Shown here: positions 53,343 to 60,243 of the stretch, one piece after another
Position numbering within the stretch: the first letter of the stretch is position 1
Layout of the letters: every line of letters begins with the position of its first letter
From: Duffyella gerundensis
Lineage (GTDB): Bacteria; Pseudomonadota; Gammaproteobacteria; Enterobacterales; Enterobacteriaceae
Reading direction: 5' to 3'
Assembly: GCF_001517405.1 (NCBI RefSeq)
Contig: NZ_LN907827.1
Location: 1,618,587-1,682,586 of the forward strand
DNA: 64,000 bases
Position numbers and translations under genes: made by a program
Notes under the pieces: generated by a model
The model's input: the letters and a program-made list of their open reading frames with translations, nothing else
Told to the model about the DNA's origin: nothing
Database searches by the model: none

Positions 53343-53359
53343 GAGGCCGTTAAGGCCTC
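53343..53359. other. Hairpin between the radical SAM and sulfurtransferase genes
   Basis: A 6-bp stem GAGGCC/GGCCTC with loop GTTAA lies in the 59-bp gap inside the minus-strand unit. A T-run follows on the plus strand but not on the minus strand. It could be an attenuating or processing structure rather than a terminator. Confidence 0.45.
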
Positions 53360-53381
53360 ATTATTTTTTAGGAACAGCCTT

Positions 53382-54620
53382 TTATACTTCTATTACATCA
53401 ATGCGATGTTTGTCTACTAAAGGGATATCATAATTTTCCATCTGAAGGATTTCTCCAGCAAAACATCCATTTTTATACACGCCTGATAACCTGTCCTGAG
53501 TGAACGATTCGATGGCTTCGACGTCAAAATGAACTCTGTAGTCATACTCATCGCTATTGGTTTTCTTGATGCGGGTAAGAGAGCCGAAGCCAGGCTCAAA
53601 AATATTTACACATCCAACTATTTGTCCTATACGTTCGTGTTCCTCACCCTCTATATAAGTAATAGTGGCCTCGCAAGGAATAATGGCAAATAGCTGACGA
53701 CCCGCTCGGCACCAGCCCACGTGAGCAGGAAGATCCAGAACGTCGATCCCGGAGGTCCCAAAATCCTCGCTGACGCCAAGCTGAAAATGTAAAGTTAGAT
53801 TATCGTGTATCCATCTTACATTCTCATAAAAATCGCGTACTTGCTTTTGAGAGAGTTGCAAATGAGGATGACGGCGTCCATGGTCAGTGAAGCAGTTAAA
53901 ACGTACAGTCTCAACCCCCAATTTATTAAAAAGCTGACAATATTTTATTAAATTTTCGCGGGAATGATTATGCGTTCCAATAGTGATGCCAATATTGACC
54001 CGGATTTCCGTGTTAAACACATTTTCATTACTATAATTCTGTATTCTTGAAATAACTGATATACATTTCTCGCCTGGAAAAACACCTTTTATTGGATAAT
54101 CCGTATGAGAATAAAGCAAACATTTATCGACATCATCAACTATACCATGAAAAGTAATGGAAACAGTACCGTAACCATTTCTTACCGCTTTATCCAGGAG
54201 GTCGGTATAGTTTTTTTGCAGTAGGGGTTTACCACTTGTCCATGCATCACCTTTTATCATAGTCTCTGTTTCTTCTTTATTCTCCCCTGAACGAAACTCA
54301 CGGTTGTGTGCAGGCCCGTAGATATCCATAAATTCCCCATTGTGAGCAAAGCTGTCTACATAACGGGGGTAAATATTGAAACCTTGCTGTGACAATTTCC
54401 TATATATGTCATGGCCTGCATGTATACCAAATGATTTCGCGAAGACTTTTTGATAATTCACAAACCAACAATGATTGCAATTTTGCCCACAAGTATCCTT
54501 TCCAACAAATGTATCTACATCAAGGTAAAAATGGATGTCTTCATTTTTTATAGATGAAAATGGCTCTTTGAAATCGATATCACCATGATAATCGTAGGAT
54601 ATTTCCATGTTTTCTTTCAT
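53382..54620 (-). CDS. Radical SAM enzyme of unknown function
   Basis: 412 residues. The radical-SAM [4Fe-4S] motif is C-GQN-C-NH-C: Cys44, Cys48, Cys51, in the spacing CxxxCxxC. The motif comes early, and the rest forms a partial barrel including GYGTVSITFHGIVDD, NTEIRVNIGITIGTHN and VETVRFNCFTDHGRR. The C-terminal part has Cys304, Cys316 and Cys337 (WCRAGRQ, IIPCEAT, VGCVNIF), which may bind an auxiliary cluster as in SPASM/twitch enzymes. I choose the ATG at 54620, which has GGAG 8 bases upstream; the frame is open to 54683. I do not recognise a characterised relative. Its neighbours are a sulfurtransferase and transporter. Confidence 0.88.
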   Translation of the reverse strand: MKENMEISYDYHGDIDFKEPFSSIKNEDIHFYLDVDTFVGKDTCGQNCNHCWFVNYQKVFAKSFGIHAGHDIYRKLSQQGFNIYPRYVDSFAHNGEFMDIYGPAHNREFRSGENKEETETMIKGDAWTSGKPLLQKNYTDLLDKAVRNGYGTVSITFHGIVDDVDKCLLYSHTDYPIKGVFPGEKCISVISRIQNYSNENVFNTEIRVNIGITIGTHNHSRENLIKYCQLFNKLGVETVRFNCFTDHGRRHPHLQLSQKQVRDFYENVRWIHDNLTLHFQLGVSEDFGTSGIDVLDLPAHVGWCRAGRQLFAIIPCEATITYIEGEEHERIGQIVGCVNIFEPGFGSLTRIKKTNSDEYDYRVHFDVEAIESFTQDRLSGVYKNGCFAGEILQMENYDIPLVDKHRIDVIEV

Positions 54621-54987
54621 CGACATTGCTCCATTAGTTATTTTGCGTATATCGGTATAAAGAATATGGGTATGCAAAGTCAATGATAAGTTTAGCTGAT
54701 TAGTTTGGTTGGGCTAAAATTCTGTGATGATGGACTTAGATGCTTTTTTTTATACATAATGCAAATTTTTATGCTGCAATGGAATTGTATTTAATTTCAT
54801 AAGTAAATTATTTCAATCTTAATTATATAGTTTAACTTCTTTTTATTTGATGGCTAAGTTTTTAATATCTTGATTTTAATGGATATATTTATATTTTATG
54901 AGGGTTGTTTAAATTTATTGTCAAGGTTTATTTACTTTAGTAAGGTTGTGAGTGTTTTTTTCACAAAAAATTAAGGTAGAGACAGGG
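54621..54987. other. A+T-rich divergent promoter region of the cluster
   Basis: 367 bp between the radical SAM gene and the ATP-grasp gene, very rich in A and T with several runs, which suits H-NS binding. It should contain both promoters. I could not assign -10/-35 boxes among the many A+T-rich hexamers. No gene seen. Confidence 0.7.
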
Positions 54988-56214
54988 ATGGAAGAAAAAA
55001 GGGTTTTAGTTTTGGCAAAAACGGAATACATGAGAACACCTTATGATAAATGGCTCATCGATTCAGGTATTTCGCCGATAATTGTTACATCCGCGCGTTT
55101 TTATGATGGATATGCAGAAAATTGTGAGCATTGTTATTGTTTGAGTAATTATGACAGTGACGATACCGAGTTATATGCATTGGTTGATAAAATTTATCAA
55201 TCAATCCCTTTTCATTATGTGTTTTGCCGTGCAGAAGTTGATGTCATTCGTTCAGCTGAAATAAGGAGAAAGTTTAATATCCCGGGGCAAAGTACCAATA
55301 GCGCAATTCATTACAGAGATAAACTTCTCATGAAAGAACGTTTGTCCAGAAAAAATATAAACATGGCTAATTTTAGTGAGATAAACTCTGCTGATGATGT
55401 CATCTCCTTCTCAGAAAAGAATCAATATCCTTTTGTGATAAAACCCAGGCTTGCATCAGGTTCTTCTGGGGTTCGAATTATAAAGGATCATAAAGAGTTA
55501 AATGATTTCATTAAATCCAATGATGGAAATTTGAAAGGTATGTTGGCCGAGGGTTTTATTGATGGGGTGATGTATCATGTGGATGGTCTGTTTGTTGACG
55601 GTAGGATAAGGTTTATACAGCCCTTCAAGTATATCAACGATTGTCTTTCTTACCGTGAAGATATGTTTATAGGTAATGTACCGTTAGAAAAAGATGATAG
55701 TACCTATCACTTATTAGTTGAAACTACAAAACAAATAATAGCTAATATGCCTGCTACAGAAAACTTCGCTTTTCATTGTGAATTGTGGCTAACGGCTGAG
55801 AACGAAATCATTTGTTGTGAAATTGCAAGCCGGACCGGCGGAGGGATGATCAGTTTCCTCATTGAAGAGATGTCCGGATTAAATATTGATAAAGCCTGGT
55901 TGCTGGCTGAGTGCCACATTCAAACGGAGGATTACCCTGCTTATAGCGATGAGTTTTTGCGTTTTGGATGTGTTTGCATACCACCTGCAAGAGGAAAGCT
56001 GCTTTCTTTGCCAGTTGTCGATGAGAAATCTGTGCGGAAGATACATTTTACGGGGTTGATTGGCGACAGCTATCAGGGTGGGGAAAAGTCAGGGCTCTAT
56101 CTTATCGGGTATGTAATCGAAGCTAAGGATCAATCAGCTGTCATTGCATCCTTTAAAAATCATTTTCTCCAGGTCCATCATTCACAATACTGGGAGCTAA
56201 ATGTCCATGGTTGA
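54988..56214 (+). CDS. ATP-grasp carboxylate-amine ligase of unknown substrate
   Basis: 408 residues. ATP-grasp ligases activate a carboxylate as acyl-phosphate and join it to an amine or thiol. An N-terminal Rossmann-like part (1-100) starts VLVLAKTEYMRTPYDKWL. The ATP site has Lys152 in FVIKPRLASGSSGVRII, Glu188 in AEGFIDGV, and Mg ligands Glu265 (HCELW) and Glu278 (CCEIASRTGGG). The layout is similar to L-amino-acid ligases such as those joining dipeptides. I choose the ATG at 54988; a GTG at 54952 is also in frame. It overlaps the next gene by 14 bases. A+T-rich codons. Confidence 0.88.
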   Translation: MEEKRVLVLAKTEYMRTPYDKWLIDSGISPIIVTSARFYDGYAENCEHCYCLSNYDSDDTELYALVDKIYQSIPFHYVFCRAEVDVIRSAEIRRKFNIPGQSTNSAIHYRDKLLMKERLSRKNINMANFSEINSADDVISFSEKNQYPFVIKPRLASGSSGVRIIKDHKELNDFIKSNDGNLKGMLAEGFIDGVMYHVDGLFVDGRIRFIQPFKYINDCLSYREDMFIGNVPLEKDDSTYHLLVETTKQIIANMPATENFAFHCELWLTAENEIICCEIASRTGGGMISFLIEEMSGLNIDKAWLLAECHIQTEDYPAYSDEFLRFGCVCIPPARGKLLSLPVVDEKSVRKIHFTGLIGDSYQGGEKSGLYLIGYVIEAKDQSAVIASFKNHFLQVHHSQYWELNVHG

Positions 56215-57337
56215 TGAGGTCTCCGAAAAAACTGGGCGTTATTTTCCCCATCCCGCTGTGCAACGTTTTACCTCTGGAGTTTATCCTGATCATCATGCTT
56301 TGGTAACGGCATCTCAGGATACTCTAAAGGAAAATTATCCACGATATTCACGGTTCGGCACACCTGTTACTGATGCTGTTGAACAAGAAGTGACTCGTCT
56401 TGAAGGCGGCTATGGTTCATTGTGCGTATGCTCTGGTCTTGCTGCAATAACTTCTACTCTTTTGGCTTTTCTTCGGCCTGGCGATCATATTTTGGTCAAT
56501 CGTTCTGTTTATGAACCAGTACGTCATTTCATAAATACCTATCTTTCTCAACGTGGCGTGAGTGCCACGTTCCTTTCTTCATCCGAGTTTATGGAATGTG
56601 ATAAATTTTTAAAAAAAAGCACTACCTTAATATATATTGAGTCACCGTCTTCAAATGTTTTTGAAGTTACCGATATCGAATTTGTTGTTAATCAGGCACA
56701 AAAAAATAACATCCTTGTGGTTATGGATAATACATGGTCAACGCCGTTGTTAATGAATCCAATTAAGCATGGCGTTGATGTTGTAATACATTCAGCGTCT
56801 AAATATTTATCGGGTCATTCTGATGCTGTAGCGGGCATCATTACAACTACGGAGAAGTATTTTTCCCCCTTAAGAAAATATCTGATGATGGCTGGTATCT
56901 GTTTAGGTGGAGAGGAATCCTTCAGCATTTATAAAGGGCTAAAGACATTGGGCGTAAGGTTGGACACACAGGCTAATTCTGCTTCTAAGATTATAGAATT
57001 ATTGAGTTATCATCCACATGTTGGAACTGTTCTTGCACCTCAACTCATAACACATCCTGATCATTGCACATATAATAAGTATTATAAAAAATACAACGGC
57101 GTTTTTAGCTTTTCTGTTGCATGCGTGTCAGATAAAAAAAGAGATGAGTTTTTGGCTGGGTTTAAAATTTTTAAGTTAGCTTATGGGTGGGGGGGAGTAG
57201 ACAGTTGTATAATTCCTTTTACATTGACTCACTTTTTAATTTCGGATCCAACTCAACTTTTTTTCCGTGTTAGCACAGGGCTGGAAGAGTGTGATCTTTT
57301 AATCGCGGATTTTAAAAATGCACTTTCATTTTTATAG
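56201..57337 (+). CDS. PLP-dependent Cys/Met-metabolism enzyme (cystathionine beta-lyase-like)
   Basis: 378 residues, fold type I. The Schiff-base Lys201 is in HSASKYLSGHSD, Asp176 (which pairs with the PLP nitrogen) is in VVMDNTWSTP, and Tyr49 and Arg51 in YSRFGTP bind the phosphate of the neighbouring subunit. VNRSVYEPVRHF contains the Tyr-Glu-Pro seen in MetC-type beta-lyases. The C-terminal YGWGGVDSCIIPF is likewise MetC-like. It may cut or make a C-S bond on the pathway. The ATG overlaps the ATP-grasp stop codon by 14 bases (8 if the ATG at 56207 is used), so the two are coupled. Exact substrate unknown. Confidence 0.88.
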   Translation: MSMVDEVSEKTGRYFPHPAVQRFTSGVYPDHHALVTASQDTLKENYPRYSRFGTPVTDAVEQEVTRLEGGYGSLCVCSGLAAITSTLLAFLRPGDHILVNRSVYEPVRHFINTYLSQRGVSATFLSSSEFMECDKFLKKSTTLIYIESPSSNVFEVTDIEFVVNQAQKNNILVVMDNTWSTPLLMNPIKHGVDVVIHSASKYLSGHSDAVAGIITTTEKYFSPLRKYLMMAGICLGGEESFSIYKGLKTLGVRLDTQANSASKIIELLSYHPHVGTVLAPQLITHPDHCTYNKYYKKYNGVFSFSVACVSDKKRDEFLAGFKIFKLAYGWGGVDSCIIPFTLTHFLISDPTQLFFRVSTGLEECDLLIADFKNALSFL

Positions 57338-57762
57338 TGTTATTAATAATATATTTTAATTAAATGAGGTTTTTTGTATTTATTGTTAAGTGGTTTTTTT
57401 ATTTACTCGATGATTTTGCCGGCTTAAGAAAGATGAGGTTGATCGTGTTATGATATTTTAGTGAATAAGTAATGGGTTTTTATTGTGATCAATTTACGAT
57501 TGAGATATACGAATTTACGCAGGTGGATATTTTATTGTGCCGAATTATAATTCTGCATAAATTAATTCAACGTTATTTCTATAAATTTTTTAATTATATA
57601 TTAATAATATTCTATTGCTAAATTAATATTGTCATTGCGTTTACTTGAACACTAAATCACTCTTTTTTTTCGCAGGATTTCTTCTTCTCTCTTTTAGCCT
57701 GGATTCGCCAGTGCTCTAAAAATTAGCTATCATCCGCGCCCATTCTTCTTTCAGGCAGTCTG
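57338..57762. other. A+T-rich right border of the island
   Basis: 425 bp with no gene. The A+T-rich composition continues to about 57.65 kb and then changes to that of the host genes just before the RluA-type gene. I found no tRNA, integrase or clear direct repeat at the border. Confidence 0.7.
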
Positions 57763-58461
57763 ATGTCAGCCATCATCGATACTTTTATTGCTCCGCCGTG
57801 CCATGACAGCATAGACATTCTCTATCAGGATGCGCATCTGCTGCTGATCAACAAGCCCAGCGGGCTGCTGAGCCTGTCGGGAAAAAATCCGCTCAATCTG
57901 GATTCGGTGCATCACCGACTGGTGGCGCAGTTTCCCGGCTGCACGCTGGTGCATCGGCTCGACTTCGGTACGTCAGGGATCATGGTGATTGCGCGTAATA
58001 AAAGCATCAATGCCGCACTGTGTCAGCAGTTCAGCCAGCGGGCGGTTAGCAAGGGCTACAGCGCGCTGCTCTGCGGACATGTGGTCGATGATGAAGGGAT
58101 CATTGATGCGGCGATTGCCAGCGATCCGGCGCTGTTCCCGCGGATGTCGATTTGCCCGATTAACGGTAAACCTGCGCGCTCGCGCTATCGCGTGGTTGAG
58201 CGCTTCAGCCGCGAAACCGAATGCGGGGCGCTGCTGGCGGTGACGCGGGTGACGCTGCTGCCGGAAACCGGTCGCACGCATCAGTTGCGCATTCACTCTC
58301 AGCAGCTGGGCCATCCGATTTTAGGCTGCGATCTGTATGGCGGTTGCCTGCTGCCCGGCACCGAACAGACACCCCGGCTGATGCTGCACGCCAGTGAACT
58401 CGATTTTGTCCATCCGGTGAGCGGAGCGCGAATGAACATTCGTCATCCCAGCCCGTTTTAA
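57763..58461 (+). CDS. RluA-family pseudouridine synthase
   Basis: 232 residues converting uridine to pseudouridine in RNA. The catalytic Asp is in LVHRLDFGTSGIMVIA, the hallmark of RluA/RsuA-type enzymes. INKPSGLLSLSG near the start, KGYSALLCGHV, and the C-terminal GRTHQLRIHSQQLGHPILGCDLYG in overlapping parts are all family marks. There is no S4 domain, and the size is like RluA (219), which modifies 23S rRNA U746 and some tRNAs. The sequence is diverged from RluA (FGTSG instead of MATSG), so it may be a paralogue. Confidence 0.88.
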   Translation: MSAIIDTFIAPPCHDSIDILYQDAHLLLINKPSGLLSLSGKNPLNLDSVHHRLVAQFPGCTLVHRLDFGTSGIMVIARNKSINAALCQQFSQRAVSKGYSALLCGHVVDDEGIIDAAIASDPALFPRMSICPINGKPARSRYRVVERFSRETECGALLAVTRVTLLPETGRTHQLRIHSQQLGHPILGCDLYGGCLLPGTEQTPRLMLHASELDFVHPVSGARMNIRHPSPF

Positions 58462-58504
58462 ACAGTAGGTAAAGGTGCGCGGGGCAGTCAGGAACGTGGG
58501 TTGC

Positions 58505-59044
58505 TTACCACATTAAATCATCAGGCACTTTGAAATCAGCATAGGGATCGTCTTCATCCTGCGCTTCCTGACTCAGGGCGCTGTTGAGCACGATGCTGCT
58601 GGCGTCTCGTTGGGCAATTTTATCGGCGACGCTGGCCGGGATAATGGCGTACTGGCTTTCGCCGCCGTTCTCAGCCAGCAAACGTGCAATGGCAAGACGA
58701 CCGTTGATCAGCTGTGCCTGCGTCGCTTTATCGACCGCAATTTTTTTAATCAGGTTGTTATCGGTAAAGTTGAAATCGATATTGCCTTTGGCAACGCTGA
58801 TTTTATTCATCTCAATCAGCTGCTTGACCTGCGCTTTATGCTCTTTCGATAACGCCGCTTGTTTATGCTGTTCGCTAAGCTGTTTATCCCGCTCCGACTG
58901 CGCCTTTTTATTCTCTTCTACCGCTGCCCGCGCCTCACGCGCCTGTACGCGCGATTTCTTCGCCGTGCGCTGCACTTTATCCATTTTTTTACTGGTTACT
59001 AATCCCGCTTTTAGCAGCTGCTCTTGCAAGGTGAGCTTGGTCAT
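58505..59044 (-). CDS. yaiL: DUF2058 nucleic-acid-associated protein YaiL
   Basis: 179 residues matching the YaiL/DUF2058 family. A basic, Lys-rich N-terminal coil begins MTKLTLQEQLLKAGLVTSKKMDK and continues with SRVQAREARAAVEENKKAQSERDKQL in overlapping parts. A globular C-terminal half has DFNFTDNNLIKKI and LLAENGGESQYAIIPASVADKI. The end DPYADFKVPDDLMW is typical. Described as nucleoprotein/polynucleotide-associated, with unknown mechanism. Convergent with the pseudouridine synthase. Confidence 0.88.
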   Translation of the reverse strand: MTKLTLQEQLLKAGLVTSKKMDKVQRTAKKSRVQAREARAAVEENKKAQSERDKQLSEQHKQAALSKEHKAQVKQLIEMNKISVAKGNIDFNFTDNNLIKKIAVDKATQAQLINGRLAIARLLAENGGESQYAIIPASVADKIAQRDASSIVLNSALSQEAQDEDDPYADFKVPDDLMW

Positions 59045-59712
59045 TTTGGTCTCTGAATCCGCTGAATAATGGCGATGATTATACCTGCAATGGTTGCGGC
59101 TTTACCAGGTTGCAAATTTAAGCGGCCGCTCGCGCGTTATGACCCGTTGCGGCATTTATCGGGCGACTCAGGCTGCGCGCATCAGAAGCTGTGACTTGCA
59201 CCGATACGGGTCGGATGGAAGCTTCACGCTGCATCTACTTGTTGCTGCTTGCTTTTGTTAACGGAAAGGGCACGTCATCTCAGCCAACCGTTGCATACAG
59301 GCTCTCAAGCGATCGGTAAATTCGGCATGTCATTTCAGTGATGGTGTCAGTGCAGAGGTAATAATGTTTTGCTCATTTATTAATCTTCTGGCTTAGGTTG
59401 GTGATGCGGTTTGCTGATGATGGTAACCATTATGAATAGTTAAGTTTTTGGGAGGCAAATCACATTAAAGGGGGGCTATGACAAGTGTGTGAATTCTGCA
59501 TGCGGGTTAATTTTTAGGTAGGGGTGGCAAATTTTTAACTATTTCATTCAGCAGTTTACTAAAAATTGTAGGAAATTTCCTATATAAATCATTGTAATTA
59601 ATGGTTTTTAAATATTGATCATATTAACCATGCTGCTCTATAGTCGCCGCAGTACACACAGGGAAAGTGTGCGTAATGGATGCTTTCCGCGCCTGGGCAG
59701 ACAAGGAAATAT
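59045..59712. other. Long leader region of the T6SS operon
   Basis: 668 bp with no convincing gene between yaiL (leftward) and tssB (rightward). The right half (59.36-59.65 kb) is A+T-rich and contains a 14-base palindrome resembling an RcsAB box and several possible -10 boxes. Its length suggests complex regulation of secretion-system expression. Confidence 0.7.
59569..59582. promoter_or_regulatory. Candidate RcsAB box upstream of tssB
   Basis: The perfect palindrome TAGGAAATTTCCTA matches the RcsAB consensus TAAGAATATTCCTA at 11 of 14 positions. It lies 131-144 bases before the tssB start codon. Confidence 0.5.
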
Positions 59713-60210
59713 ATGAGCAATTCTTATCAAAGTGAAATTCCGAAAGCGCGTATTAACATCAAATTGGATCTTCACACGGGCAATGCGCAGAAGAAAATGG
59801 AATTACCCCTGAAGCTGTTGGTGACCGGGGATTTCAGCAATGGCCAGGAACAGCGTGTGCTGTCCGAGCGGCAAAAAGTTAACGTTAATAAGAACAACTT
59901 CGACAGCGTGCTGGCGGAGTTCTCCCCGGCTTTAAACATCTCGGTAGAAAACACCCTCGCCGGCGACGGCAGCGAAGAGAGCGTCAGGCTGATCTTCCGC
60001 GACATGAAAGACTTCACGCCCGAGCAGGTTGCCCGCCAGCTGCCGCAACTTAAAGCCATGCTGGCAATGCGTAATCTGCTGCGCGACCTCAAAGCCAACC
60101 TGCTGGATAACGTCACCTTTCGCAAAGAGCTGGAAATCATCCTGAAAAACCCAGCGTTGAGCGACGAACTGCGTGGCGAACTGGCTGCTCTGGCGCCCGA
60201 GAAAGCCTGA
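59713..60210 (+). CDS. tssB: T6SS contractile sheath small subunit TssB
   Basis: 165 residues (VipA/ImpB family) that co-assemble with TssC into the contractile sheath which fires the type VI needle. Family marks: ARINIKLDLHTGNAQKKMELPLKLLVTGDFS in overlapping parts, ERQKVNVNKNNFDSVLAEF, then MKDFTPEQVARQLPQLKAMLAMRNLLRDLK in parts. I choose the ATG at 59713 with AAGGAA upstream. It is 33 bp before tssC and starts the visible T6SS operon. Confidence 0.95.
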   Translation: MSNSYQSEIPKARINIKLDLHTGNAQKKMELPLKLLVTGDFSNGQEQRVLSERQKVNVNKNNFDSVLAEFSPALNISVENTLAGDGSEESVRLIFRDMKDFTPEQVARQLPQLKAMLAMRNLLRDLKANLLDNVTFRKELEIILKNPALSDELRGELAALAPEKA

Positions 60211-60243
60211 TCCCCTTCACCGAATGATACAGAGAGAATACTA

